A stretch of 32,611 nt of DNA from Planctomycetota bacterium (lineage in GTDB: Bacteria; Planctomycetota; Planctomycetia; Gemmatales; Gemmataceae), in NCBI GenBank assembly GCA_016177925.1, contig JACOUH010000079.1, positions 1 to 32,611 on the forward strand, written 5' to 3'. This document shows, piece by piece, positions 18,049 through 26,340 of this stretch. The position numbers and the translations under genes were made by a program. Numbering within the stretch: the stretch's first letter is position 1; every line of letters starts with the position of its first letter. The notes under the pieces were generated by a model. That model made no database searches. It worked only from the letters and a program-made list of their open reading frames with translations, and was not told the DNA's origin.

Positions 18049-18903
18049 GTGTTTTCCATCCTGCCGGCGGTCTGCGCCGCCCTCGTCCTCCAGGCCCCGC
18101 AAGTGGAGTCCCGCTTCGAGCAGGTCGCGCCCGTCGCCGGGGCACCCGCGCCAGCGGGTCGCGGGCGACCGATGCGCTCGCCGGGCCAGACACGAGCCGT
18201 CGTGCTGATCCACGGATACCTGATCCACCTCAAATCCGCGACCGTGCCACACCCGCGCTTCCGTGACTGGCAGCAACCCGGCAGCCGGCTCGTCAAGTGC
18301 CTCAGCAAGGAGTCGGATGTCTTTTCGTTCTCCTACGGCCAGGATTTCAGCGTCGACGACATCGTCAAGACTGGCACCCTTGGCACTGAGGTCGCCGGGT
18401 TGCGCAAGCTGGGTTACCGCGAAATCGTGCTGGTTGGCCACAGCGCCGGCGGGCTAATCGCCCGGCAGCTCGTCGAGGACAACCCGAATCTCGGCGTGAC
18501 CAAGGTGATCCAGGTCTGCTCGCCCAACGGAGGGACGCCGTCGGCAAAGACAATTCTGCACAAGAACCAGAAGCCGTTCCTCGATAGTCTAACGGAGGAG
18601 GGACGGCAAATGATCCTGAAGGCGCGGGCGGACAAGTGTCTGCCGCGGGCAGTCGACTTCGTCTGCCTGCTCGGCTATGCCGACGAGACGCATGAAACCG
18701 ATGGCGTGGTGCCGTGCGTGTGCCAGTGGACGCCAGACCTGCGCAAGCAGTGCGTGCCGGTGACGCCCTTCCTGGCCAAGCACTACCAGGTAACGCGGAC
18801 CGATCCGGGCATCGAACTGCTGGCGAAACTGGTCCGCGAGAAACAGCCGCGCTGGGACGCCGCCCACGTCGACAAGGCGTTCAAGGAGTTCTTCAAGAAG
18901 TGA
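18049..18903 (+). CDS. Exported alpha/beta hydrolase (lipase/PGAP1-like)
   Basis: This 284-residue alpha/beta hydrolase has the nucleophile elbow GHSAG (in EIVLVGHSAGGLIARQLVED), the upstream oxyanion region AVVLIHGYLIH and a later Asp/His region (ETDGVVP and LAKHYQV) that could complete the triad. The N-terminus MFSILPAVCAALVLQAP looks like a signal peptide. The start is GTG 18049, fixed by AGGAGG at 18038-18043 five bases upstream. The substrate is probably an ester or lipid, but it cannot be specified. Confidence 0.83.
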   Translation: MFSILPAVCAALVLQAPQVESRFEQVAPVAGAPAPAGRGRPMRSPGQTRAVVLIHGYLIHLKSATVPHPRFRDWQQPGSRLVKCLSKESDVFSFSYGQDFSVDDIVKTGTLGTEVAGLRKLGYREIVLVGHSAGGLIARQLVEDNPNLGVTKVIQVCSPNGGTPSAKTILHKNQKPFLDSLTEEGRQMILKARADKCLPRAVDFVCLLGYADETHETDGVVPCVCQWTPDLRKQCVPVTPFLAKHYQVTRTDPGIELLAKLVREKQPRWDAAHVDKAFKEFFKK

Positions 18904-18910
18904 CTCGATT

Positions 18911-18966
18911 GTGGGGCAGGCTTCCAGCCTGCCTCTTCGTCAAGGCAGGCTGGAAGCCTGCCCCAC
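18911..18966. repeat. Perfect 24-bp inverted repeat
   Basis: The arms 18911-18934 and 18943-18966 match perfectly over 24 bp, with an 8-nt loop (CTTCGTCA). It begins 7 bp after the hydrolase stop and ends 19 bp before the DUF1501 ATG. Each arm itself contains the smaller palindrome GGCAGGCTTCCAGCCTGCC. It could be a terminator or a mobile palindrome. Confidence 0.85.
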
Positions 18967-18985
18967 GGAAGCAGGGGGCACGACG

Positions 18986-20401
18986 ATGTTGAGCATCCAC
19001 GACGACGGCCTGCCGTTGTGCGACGGGCTGACGCGACGCGAGTGGCTGCGAGTTGGTGGCCTCGGCGTATGTGGGCTGTCGCTGCCGGCTCTGCTGGCCG
19101 CGCGCCAGGCGAGCGCCGCGGACCGAATGCGCCCGGAGCGCGAGCGAGGGACAGGCAAGGCCAAAGCGTGCATCGTCCTGTTCTACCTCGGCGGTCCGCC
19201 ACAGCACGAGACGTGGGACCCCAAGCCCGACGCTCCCGCGGAGATCCGCGGTCCGTTTCATCCCATTGCGACGAGTGTCCCGGGCTTGCGGGTCGGCGAA
19301 CTGATGCCGCGGACGGCCCGGCTGGCCGACCGCCTCGCCGTGCTGCGGTCCGTGTCGACCGATGACAACGCCCACTCGTCGAGCGGTTACTGGATGCTGA
19401 CCGGCGTGCCGCACCAGCCGACCAACTCGGAGAACGCCAAGCCGGGCGCTCCCAACGACTGGCCGTGCGTCGGTGCCGTCGTCCGGCGACTGCACCCGGG
19501 CGGGAGCCTGCCGTCGGCGATCACGCTGCCGGAGCACATCTGGAACACCGGCAACCTGAGCTGGCCGGGTCAGGACGGCGGCTGGCTCGGCCGCACGGCC
19601 GACCCGTGGCTGGTCCACTGTCACCCCCACGCGGCCGACTTCGGCATCCCCGGCCTCGCCCTGCCCGCTGAGGTTCCGCCGCTGCGCTTCGGGTCGCGCC
19701 ATACGCTGCTGGAGCAGGTCAATCGCCACCTCGACGCCGTCGAACGGAGCCCGGCGCTGTCGCGCTTCGACGCCCAGTCGCGGCAGGCGTTTGACCTGCT
19801 GCGAGCGGGCAAGGCGCGGCGGGGGTTCGCCCTGCACGAGGAGCCGGACCGTCTGCGCGATCGCTACGGCCACAACCGCTGGGGACAGAGCGTCCTGTTA
19901 GCGCGGCGGCTGGTCGAAGCGGGCGTGTCGCTGGTACAGGTCAACTGGACGCGGATGCCGGGCGACACCAACGAGAGCCCGGCATGGGACACGCATGCCA
20001 AGAACGCGGAGCGATTGAAGAAGCACCTGATGCCGATCATGGATCAAGCGTACTCGGCGCTGCTGGAAGACCTCGAGGCGCGTGGCCTGCTGGCCCAGAC
20101 GCTGGTGGTGTGGGCGGGCGAGTTCGGGCGGACGCCGAAGATCAACGCTGTCGCGGGCCGCGATCACTGGGGCCACGTCTTCTCGGTGGCGCTGGCGGGT
20201 GGCGGAATCCGGGGCGGCGTGGTGCATGGCGCCTCGGACCGGATCGGCGGTTTCGTCAAGGATGGCCGCGTTCCGCCGCAGGACCTGACCGCGACGATCT
20301 TCCACTGTCTCGGCCACGCCCCGGACACCGAGGTCCACGACGCCCTCGGCCGGCCTCACCCGATCAGCCGCGGCACCGTCCTCCGGCAGGTGCTCGCCTG
20401 A
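18986..20401 (+). CDS. DUF1501 domain-containing protein, Tat-exported
   Basis: This 471-residue protein belongs to the same family as the gene at 2370-3794 but is only distantly similar. A twin-arginine signal (LTRREWLRVGGLGVCGLSLP) ends near residue 45. Family blocks seen are CIVLFYLGGPPQHETWDPKP, TDDNAHSSSGYWMLTG, RYGHNRWGQSVLLARRLVEAG, SPAWDTHAKN, VVWAGEFGRTPKIN and GRDHWGHVFSVALAGGGIRGG. The ATG at 18986 is chosen; a GTG at 18911 would translate the palindrome. Its activity is unknown. Confidence 0.9.
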   Translation: MLSIHDDGLPLCDGLTRREWLRVGGLGVCGLSLPALLAARQASAADRMRPERERGTGKAKACIVLFYLGGPPQHETWDPKPDAPAEIRGPFHPIATSVPGLRVGELMPRTARLADRLAVLRSVSTDDNAHSSSGYWMLTGVPHQPTNSENAKPGAPNDWPCVGAVVRRLHPGGSLPSAITLPEHIWNTGNLSWPGQDGGWLGRTADPWLVHCHPHAADFGIPGLALPAEVPPLRFGSRHTLLEQVNRHLDAVERSPALSRFDAQSRQAFDLLRAGKARRGFALHEEPDRLRDRYGHNRWGQSVLLARRLVEAGVSLVQVNWTRMPGDTNESPAWDTHAKNAERLKKHLMPIMDQAYSALLEDLEARGLLAQTLVVWAGEFGRTPKINAVAGRDHWGHVFSVALAGGGIRGGVVHGASDRIGGFVKDGRVPPQDLTATIFHCLGHAPDTEVHDALGRPHPISRGTVLRQVLA

Positions 20402-20425
20402 GACACGCGCCCGTCGCCCTTGGTC

Positions 20426-20631
20426 TTCAGCCCCGAAGGGGCGATCGTCAATAGCCAGGGGCGTGAGCCCCTGGTTCCGAAGCGTTGCCCCGGGAGTCAG
20501 CCCCGAAGGGGCGGCCGTGAGCATGTCGGCGTCCGGCTGCTGTCGCCCCTTCAGGGCTCCGTCGCGGGGTCGTGCCCTCGATCCAGGGGCTGACGCCCCT
20601 GGCTATTGACGACCGCCCCTTCGGGGCTGAA
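20426..20631. repeat. Large compound palindrome (49-bp arms) with nested copies
   Basis: The outer arms 20426-20474 and 20583-20631 are complementary over 49 bp with two mismatches. Within each arm lie two smaller palindromes (AGCCCCGAAGGGGC and CCAGGGGCGTGAGCCCCTGG). The central 108 bp contain another AGCCCCGAAGGGGC copy near 20501 and an inverted diverged copy near 20547. It fills nearly the whole 255-bp gap between convergent genes. No coding sequence is seen. It looks like a nested or composite MITE/REP element. Confidence 0.8.
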
Positions 20632-20656
20632 TTCCTGGGACGATGCTTGGAGTATA

Positions 20657-21193
20657 TCAGATGATGTAATCGGGCGGGCCAGACGACTGCTCGGCGGCGC
20701 TGCGGATCTGTTCGCCGAGGCTCCGCGGCGGAGAGTGGCGCCGGCCCAGGGAGCGCAGGCCGAGGAGGCCCAGCCATGCGGTTGCCGTCGCGACCAGTCC
20801 CGCCGCCGCGTTGACCGCCTCGTTGTCGGAGTGGATGATTAACCGCACCGCGACGTACAGCATCAGCAGGCCGAACAGCAACCGCAAGAGCGACACGTCG
20901 ATGCGCGCCTGCAGGCCGGCGCCGAGGAACGCTCCGAGGGCGAACGCCACGGCAATGCAAGCGGCCAGGCCGAGGTCTGCGGCGCTGAGGATCTTCAGGT
21001 CGTAGTAGCGCCATGCTGCCGGCAGCGTGACCGGCGGCACCATCGCGGCCAGCGTCATGCCGGCGGCCTTGCGCGGGTCGACCTTGAACAGCTCGGTCAG
21101 AGCGGGGATGAGCAGGACCCCGCCGCCGATGCCGACCATGCCGCCGATGCACCCGATCACCAGTCCGAGAACAGCGAGTAACAGGAACTTCAT
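20657..21193 (-). CDS. TauE/SafE-type (DUF81) membrane permease, short form
   Basis: The 178-residue integral membrane protein starts with the TauE/SafE repeat motif (GCIGGMVGIGGGVLLIPALT), which is the family hallmark, followed by AGMTLAAMVPPVTLPAAWRYY. About four to five hydrophobic helices are visible, ending near residue 145. Full-length sulfite/sulfonate exporters have two such halves and about 250 residues, so this is a half-size form that may dimerise or a C-terminally shortened gene. The tail after residue 145 is hydrophilic and low in complexity. It lies between the compound palindrome and the large Ycf48-like gene, on the same strand as the latter. The substrate is unknown. Confidence 0.8.
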   Translation of the reverse strand: MKFLLLAVLGLVIGCIGGMVGIGGGVLLIPALTELFKVDPRKAAGMTLAAMVPPVTLPAAWRYYDLKILSAADLGLAACIAVAFALGAFLGAGLQARIDVSLLRLLFGLLMLYVAVRLIIHSDNEAVNAAAGLVATATAWLGLLGLRSLGRRHSPPRSLGEQIRSAAEQSSGPPDYII

Positions 21194-21255
21194 CGTGATG
21201 CACCCTCTTGTATGTAGTCGACTCGCTCCGCGAGAGGACTACTTTCGCGCGTCGT

Positions 21256-24200
21256 TCAGGGCGCCGGGCTCATGCGCGGTCCCGTCGGGCGGGGCCGCGC
21301 CCGAGCCTCCTGACGCGGGTCGAGGCGGAACGACAGCAGGCCCATGCCCTCCGGCCGCGCGTCCTTGCCCGGCACGCCTGCCGGCAGCGACCAGCCCTGC
21401 ACGCCCTGCCCCGGTACGACGCGAATCAGGTTGCATGCCCATGTCCGCCCCGAGGTGATCGTATCCCCCGTCAGCGCCGACAGCGGAATCGCCGCCTCGA
21501 TCTGCCACGCCGTCGGCTCGCTGTGGACCGCCACGAACCAGCGCGGGTCCCACGACGTGTCACCCCAGCAGTCCTCGCGCACGCAGCCCCGCTGGTCGAC
21601 CTCAAAATGGAAGCAGGTCGCATAGTCGCGGTCCAGGTCGAGCAGCAGACTCACGCGATCGTACTTGTCCAGGTCAGCGTCACGCTTGCGCCCCTTCACC
21701 GGCGCGACGTAACGCTCCGGCGGATGCTCGCAGCGCAGTGCCAGGTACAGGAAGTCCTGGTCGTAGGTCAGCCACACCTTCGTCGGGTACTCACGGAGCA
21801 GGGCGGATGGATTCTTTTTCTGCTCCTGTTTGTCTCCCTTGACACCCGCGTCGAGCAGGACGAGCGGGTCGAGGCCCTGCCAGCAGGCGTCGTCGAACTG
21901 GCCGTCGAGGAACGGCCGCGTCTCGGCCTGCTGGCACACGGCGACCGGCTTGGGACAGGTTCCCTGCGGGTTGGTCAGCCACAGTTCGGCGGCGGCCGCG
22001 TCACGCCACGGGCCGGCGGGCTGGTGGGCAACGAAGTCGGCGAACCACTTGCGCGGCGTCTCGAAGTCGCCGAGATTGCGCCGCGCCGCGTGCAGGCAGA
22101 ACTGGATCGCCGGGTCGTCGGCCAAGAGCGGACCGAACGCCGCCAGCTTCGGCTCCAGCTCCAGGCTGCCCTGGTGCCAGCGCTTGATCTCCGACGGCCG
22201 GCGCACCAGCGCGAGCGAGGCCCCTGCGGCAAATTCCACCGCGTTCGCCCGCAACGACTCCACCATCGCGTCGAGCGGCTCGCCGTCTAGTCCCTTCTTC
22301 GCCGGGGTGGGCCGCTTCCCGTCGAGAGTGCCTGGCGGCAGGAAGGCCATCTCCTGCGTGACGACGAACTGTCCCAACTCGTGCCGGCGGCGCGTCTCGC
22401 TGCTGCTGTTGTGACGGATCAGCCAGCGGTAGGCGTCGGCGGTCAGCGGGTGGGCCGGGTAGCGCCCGACCATTTGCAAGTACGCCTCGCGGGCCAGGAA
22501 CCACTGCCCCTGCCGGGCGAAGTGACTGGCCAGGGCGTGGACCGCCGCGGCGCCCTGGCCGTCGGGCAGCTCCGACAGCATCGGGCCGACCGACGCCAGC
22601 AGCCGGTTCGGATCGGTCAGTCCCTTGACGGGAGCCTGGATCATCGCTTGCAGGTTTGCCCGCAGCCGGATCTGATGAAGCGTTTCGGGAGTGATCTCCT
22701 CCGCAAGGGCGGGATTGCGACGAGCATCGCCGACGGCACAGAGCGGGATTCCCTCCATCAGCCCGCGATGGTGCTCCGCCCCGTCGAGGTGGCTTGCCAT
22801 CAGGCGGAAGGTGCGCCGCCGCGGCAGTGCCGGCGGGCCCTCCGTCAGCAGTCCCGCGGCCAGGGAGGCGAAGTCGCGCACGCTACCGCCGAGGCGCGGC
22901 CGGACTTCTGTTAGATCGAGCGCCACCTGCTGTGCCTGCCGCTCGTCGCCGCTCAGGGCGTAGAGTTTCGACGGCTTCCATGCTTGCAGGCCGAGCTGAT
23001 TGAGCTGTTCCGGGAATGCCTTTGGATCGGCCGCCTTGCCGAACGCCTCGCGCACGGCCCCGGCCACCAGGGTATCCGCAGGCTGTGGGACGGATTTCCA
23101 ATCCGTCCGGGGTTCACGTGCGGACGGATTGGAAATCCGTGCCACAGCCTCCGTAGCGTCGGGCTGGTCGGTCACGACGACATCGGGACGCCAGACGCGG
23201 ATTGCCAGGACGAGCTGCCGAAGCAGCTGCTCGCTCGCCTTCTCACCGTGCAACGCGGCCCACGCCTTGGCGATCTCCTCCGGCTTCTGGCCAGCGAGGT
23301 GAGGCGGCAGCGGGAACTGCCAGAGCAGCTCGCCGGCCGACCCGCCGACCAGGCGCATCGCGGCCGACAGGCGATCACCCTCGGCGGCCCGGGCGAAAGC
23401 AGCGGTCGTGGAGTCGGCACCAAGGACGCGCACCGCCGTCGACAGGAAACCCTCATCGCCGGACAATCGGGCGACAGTGTCGGCGGGGACGCCGGCCGAC
23501 GATGCGTGCAGGAACAGCAGTGACGCCCGGCGACCGCCCTGCTGCTGCACCTTCCAGGTCCGCCCGCCATCGGTCGTGGCGAGGATGGTGCCCAGCTCGC
23601 CGACCGCCCAGCCGGTGCGCTCGTCGTGGAAGAACAGGCCATCGATCGGCAGCGGCTGTCCGGTCGACTGCATATCCCAGGTCTGCCCGCCGTCACCGCT
23701 GTGCAGCAGCACCGACCCCGGCCGCCCCGCGGCCCAGACATGCACCCCCGCGCCATGCACCGCCCGGAAGTCCCACGACGACAGCACCTCGAACGGCAGC
23801 AACAGTTCGGGGTAGCTCCATTTCGCCCCCGCATTATCGGTCAGCAGGATCAGCCCTCCCTGCCCGACCGCGACGCCGCGTCGCGCTCTCCCCTGTGGGA
23901 GGTAGACGCCGTGGATGTTGCGGCCGCCCAGTGATTCGACGTTGGTCAGCGTCACGCCGTCGTTGTGGATGTTGGCCAGGCGGTTCCAGCTCCCAACGAG
24001 GGCGCCGTGGTCGGCGTCGGTGAACGCGCCGGCGTTCCAGCCAGGACAGCGCGGGCCGGCGACCGCCCGCCAGACCTGTCCGCCGTCCTTGGTCACGAAG
24101 ACGCCGCTGGGGAACTGATCGGTGGCGTCGCCGAGGGCGTAGCCTGTTTTCGCATCCACAAAGTGGACATAATGGAGACCGGGGGTGAGGTTCATCGAGA

Positions 24201-24540
24201 CACGCTGCCAGCGTTCGCCGCCGTCGCGGGTGAGCAGCAGCACGCCGGTGCTGCCGGCGCCGAGAGGCAGTTCTTCGCGGCCTGCCACCCAGCCGACGAA
24301 AGCGTTGACGAAGTGGACCGAGCGGAGCGAGGCCCGGACGCCGGTGGGTTGGCGGTCCCAGGTCTTGCCGCCGTCGATGGTGTGCCAGATGACCCCCTCA
24401 TCGCCGACGGCCCATCCTTCCTGGGCGCTGACAAACTGCACCGCGTGAAGGGCGGCGTCCTCGAAGAAGCGGACCTCGCCGCCACGTCCGGCGCCGGCGA
24501 GCAGGACGCCGCCGACCAGGGCCAGGAGATAGGGTCGCAT
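21256..24540 (-). CDS. Large secreted Ycf48/BNR-repeat protein with CBM9-like C-terminal domain
   Basis: This 1,094-residue protein has a signal peptide (MRPYLLALVGGVLLAGAGRG). About residues 25-345 form a beta-propeller of BNR/Ycf48 type, with recurring DGGKTW, DGGERW, DGGQVW, DGGQTW and DGGRTW motifs and GWAVGDEG/GWAVGELG turns. A long helical, repeat-like middle region follows. The last 200 residues resemble a CBM9/DOMON-type sugar- or heme-binding fold (RPFLDGQFDDACWQG, TKVWLTYDQDFLYLALRCE, AWQIEAAIPLSALTG). Near residue 480 a palindromic element (23081-23149) is read in frame. The role is unknown; an extracytoplasmic assembly or binding function is only inference. Confidence 0.82.
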   Translation of the reverse strand: MRPYLLALVGGVLLAGAGRGGEVRFFEDAALHAVQFVSAQEGWAVGDEGVIWHTIDGGKTWDRQPTGVRASLRSVHFVNAFVGWVAGREELPLGAGSTGVLLLTRDGGERWQRVSMNLTPGLHYVHFVDAKTGYALGDATDQFPSGVFVTKDGGQVWRAVAGPRCPGWNAGAFTDADHGALVGSWNRLANIHNDGVTLTNVESLGGRNIHGVYLPQGRARRGVAVGQGGLILLTDNAGAKWSYPELLLPFEVLSSWDFRAVHGAGVHVWAAGRPGSVLLHSGDGGQTWDMQSTGQPLPIDGLFFHDERTGWAVGELGTILATTDGGRTWKVQQQGGRRASLLFLHASSAGVPADTVARLSGDEGFLSTAVRVLGADSTTAAFARAAEGDRLSAAMRLVGGSAGELLWQFPLPPHLAGQKPEEIAKAWAALHGEKASEQLLRQLVLAIRVWRPDVVVTDQPDATEAVARISNPSAREPRTDWKSVPQPADTLVAGAVREAFGKAADPKAFPEQLNQLGLQAWKPSKLYALSGDERQAQQVALDLTEVRPRLGGSVRDFASLAAGLLTEGPPALPRRRTFRLMASHLDGAEHHRGLMEGIPLCAVGDARRNPALAEEITPETLHQIRLRANLQAMIQAPVKGLTDPNRLLASVGPMLSELPDGQGAAAVHALASHFARQGQWFLAREAYLQMVGRYPAHPLTADAYRWLIRHNSSSETRRRHELGQFVVTQEMAFLPPGTLDGKRPTPAKKGLDGEPLDAMVESLRANAVEFAAGASLALVRRPSEIKRWHQGSLELEPKLAAFGPLLADDPAIQFCLHAARRNLGDFETPRKWFADFVAHQPAGPWRDAAAAELWLTNPQGTCPKPVAVCQQAETRPFLDGQFDDACWQGLDPLVLLDAGVKGDKQEQKKNPSALLREYPTKVWLTYDQDFLYLALRCEHPPERYVAPVKGRKRDADLDKYDRVSLLLDLDRDYATCFHFEVDQRGCVREDCWGDTSWDPRWFVAVHSEPTAWQIEAAIPLSALTGDTITSGRTWACNLIRVVPGQGVQGWSLPAGVPGKDARPEGMGLLSFRLDPRQEARARPRPTGPRMSPAP
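23081..23149. repeat. 29-bp inverted repeat inside a coding sequence
   Basis: The arms 23081-23109 and 23121-23149 pair over 29 bp with one mismatch and an 11-nt loop. On the coding (minus) strand it is read in frame, without stops, as ARISNPSAREPRTDWKSVPQ. Peptides of the form RI(S/G)NPS...TDWKSVP are familiar, from memory, as products of a planctomycete intergenic repeat. Its 69-bp length is divisible by three. Confidence 0.8.
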
Positions 24541-24868
24541 GCGTGTTCCCTTCGTGAGGGGGACAGCCGGCCGCGCAGGACGGGCCGGGTTTTAGCGGGG
24601 TGTTAGCCGGTTGGCGTGAACGGGTCAAGACGAAGCAACCGCCCACCCGTCGTGAGATAGCCCCTTGCCGGATCGCCTGCGAGCCGTCTGCTCTGAACAT
24701 ACAGGCCAGCCGATGATCGCAAGTCCACCTGCGGCCCCCATGTTCATGATCGCCGGGTGAACCCCAGTTCATGAGGACTCTAACCTTGGACGCGATCCCC
24801 CGATCGGGCACAATACAGGGAAGTCACCCTCTGTTCGCCCCAGCCATCGGGGGGAATCGGTGGAGCGC
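24541..24868. other. Divergent intergenic region with a possible promoter
   Basis: No coding sequence is supported. A possible plus-strand promoter is TTGGAC (24786-24791), a 17-bp spacer and CACAAT (24809-24814); the spacer holds the small inverted repeat CGATC-N4-GATCG (24793-24806). Two GTTCATGA copies lie at about 24741 and 24767. The promoter for the minus-strand Ycf48-like gene was not identified. Confidence 0.35.
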
Positions 24869-25639
24869 ATGGCGGTCTTCGGGGGGATCTACAACAACTA
24901 TCTCGCCCTGGAGGCGGCGCTGCGCGACGTGCGGGCGCGAGGCGTCGACGCGGTCTATTGTCTCGGCGACCTCGGCGCCTTCGGCCCTTATCCGGACCGC
25001 GTTTATCCGCTTATGTACGACGGCAGCGTCGAGTGCAACCAGGGCAACTACGACAACTCGCTGGCGAACGACCTGGCCGACTGCCAGTGCGGTTACACCG
25101 ACCCGCGCGACAACCACTTCGCCCGCATCAGCTACGAGTACACGTACACGCACACCAGTCCAGCGAACCGTGCCTGGCTGCGGACGCTGCCCGAACAGCG
25201 GCGCATCCAGCTCGGTCGCTATCGCGTCCTGATGTGCCACGGCAGTCCGCGGCGGATGAACGAGTTCCTGTGGGAGTCGACGACGCCGACGCATTTCCTG
25301 GAGCACCTGGCCGAGCGACACGAGGCGGACGTGATCCTGGCGACGCACACGGGCATCAAGTGGCACCGGCGGCTGAGCGGGGATCGGCATTTCGTCAACG
25401 TCGGCGTTCTCGGCCGCCCGGAGAATGACGGCCGCACCGAAGTTTGGTACGCTCTCCTGGAGGCGCGGCCAGGGCTCACGGTCGAGTTCGTGCCGGTGGC
25501 CTACGATCACGGTCGATTGGCGAAGGAGATGCGCGAGGAGCGCCTGCCCGAGGAGTTCGTCGAGACGGTGCTGACGGGCTGGTGGACGACCTGTCTGGAG
25601 GTGCTGCCCTCGAAGGAAAGGCGGCGCGGAAAATGGTGA
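24869..25639 (+). CDS. Calcineurin-like phosphoesterase family protein lacking the first metal motif
   Basis: This protein of about 256 residues follows the YfcE/MJ0936-type metallophosphoesterase pattern: CLGDLGAFGPYPDRV (motif GDxxxxGP), QGNYDNS (GN-D), LMCHGSPRR (HG), ATHTGIKWHRR and FVNVGVLGRPENDGRTEV near the end. The first motif, normally (S)D-x-H-x-N with two metal ligands, reads GGIYNNY here, so Asp and His are replaced by Gly and Tyr. Activity may be altered or lost, or the metal site rearranged. The ATG 24869 has GGAG upstream; a GTG at 24860 would add three residues. It precedes the fwdD-like gene by 69 bp. Confidence 0.8.
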   Translation: MAVFGGIYNNYLALEAALRDVRARGVDAVYCLGDLGAFGPYPDRVYPLMYDGSVECNQGNYDNSLANDLADCQCGYTDPRDNHFARISYEYTYTHTSPANRAWLRTLPEQRRIQLGRYRVLMCHGSPRRMNEFLWESTTPTHFLEHLAERHEADVILATHTGIKWHRRLSGDRHFVNVGVLGRPENDGRTEVWYALLEARPGLTVEFVPVAYDHGRLAKEMREERLPEEFVETVLTGWWTTCLEVLPSKERRRGKW

Positions 25640-25708
25640 CCAAGCCGTGGCCGACCTGCTGCCTTGACTGGCAGGACATGCCGGAGCGTATCCGGTATAC
25701 TATTCTTC

Positions 25709-26065
25709 ATGTCGAATACGAACCCGCCTGAAGTCTTCATCCTCATCCCGGGACGGACGAGCCGTCAGGGCACGACGCTGAACGAAGGGAAGTTCACGGC
25801 GAGCTACGTCGACGAGACGAGCACGCTGTTGATGAACCCCGACGACATGGCCCGGCTGGGGCTGTCCAAGGGCGATCACGTCCGGCTGCGCTCCGAGCAG
25901 GGGCAGGTGGAATTGGCTTGCCAGGCCGCCAAGGCGGGCGAGCTGCCGCCGGGACTGCTGTTTTTACCCTACGGCGACGCCTCCAGCCGGCTGATGGGCG
26001 GCGACACGCACGGCACCGGCATGCCCAACAGCAAAGGGTTCGACGTGGAGTTGGAGAAAGTCTGA
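25709..26065 (+). CDS. fwdD: FwdD/FmdD-like molybdopterin dinucleotide-binding subunit (formylmethanofuran dehydrogenase type)
   Basis: The 118-residue product is a stand-alone molybdopterin-dinucleotide-binding domain like subunit D of formylmethanofuran dehydrogenase: FILIPGRTSRQGTTLNEGKF at the N-terminus, LLMNPDDMARLGLSKGDHVR, a V-x-L-x-C beta strand, and LFLPYGDASSRLMGGDTHGT followed by GMPNSKGFDVELEKV, the usual C-terminal pattern. It would cover the pterin cofactor bound by FwdB. It is the first gene of a tight unit with hicB (2 bp away), hicA and fwdB. A TATACT at 25696-25701 ends 7 bp before the ATG, with TTGACT at 25664-25669; the spacing (26 bp) is too long for a standard promoter, so a leaderless start is only possible. 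Confidence 0.85.
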   Translation: MSNTNPPEVFILIPGRTSRQGTTLNEGKFTASYVDETSTLLMNPDDMARLGLSKGDHVRLRSEQGQVELACQAAKAGELPPGLLFLPYGDASSRLMGGDTHGTGMPNSKGFDVELEKV

Positions 26066-26067
26066 CC

Positions 26068-26340
26068 ATGCGCAACTACCACGCGGCGTACTATGAAATC
26101 GAGGACGGTTGGTACATGGCCGAGGTCATGGATTTTCCTGGCGTCGTCAGCCAAGGCCGCACGCTGCGTTCGGCCCGGCGGATGATCCGCAACGCCTTGC
26201 GCCTCATGGCGGAGTGGTATGTCGAGGAGGGGAAGCCGCTGCCTGCCCCAAACCCCCGGGCGAAGCCAACCGAGGGCAAGCCCGCCTTTCAGGAGACCAT
26301 CCCGCTGTCGATGAAGGCGCGGACGGGGGCCGTCCGATGA
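26068..26340 (+). CDS. hicB: HicB family antitoxin
   Basis: The 90-residue protein shows the HicB partial RNase-H-like fold: YHAAYYEIEDGWYMAEVMDF, then PGVVSQGRTLRSARRMIRNA and LRLMAEWYVEEG. The last 35 residues are Pro/Lys rich and no DNA-binding ribbon-helix-helix or HTH is evident. The start ATG 26068 follows the fwdD stop by 2 bp, and the stop overlaps the hicA start by 4 bp (ATGA at 26337-26340). It would neutralise HicA. Antitoxin-first order is common in HicBA systems. Confidence 0.88.
   Translation: MRNYHAAYYEIEDGWYMAEVMDFPGVVSQGRTLRSARRMIRNALRLMAEWYVEEGKPLPAPNPRAKPTEGKPAFQETIPLSMKARTGAVR

Noticed and set aside
25664..25701. Standard sigma-70 promoter before the fwdD-like gene
   Set aside because: TTGACT and TATACT are 26 bp apart, well beyond the normal 16-19 bp spacing.
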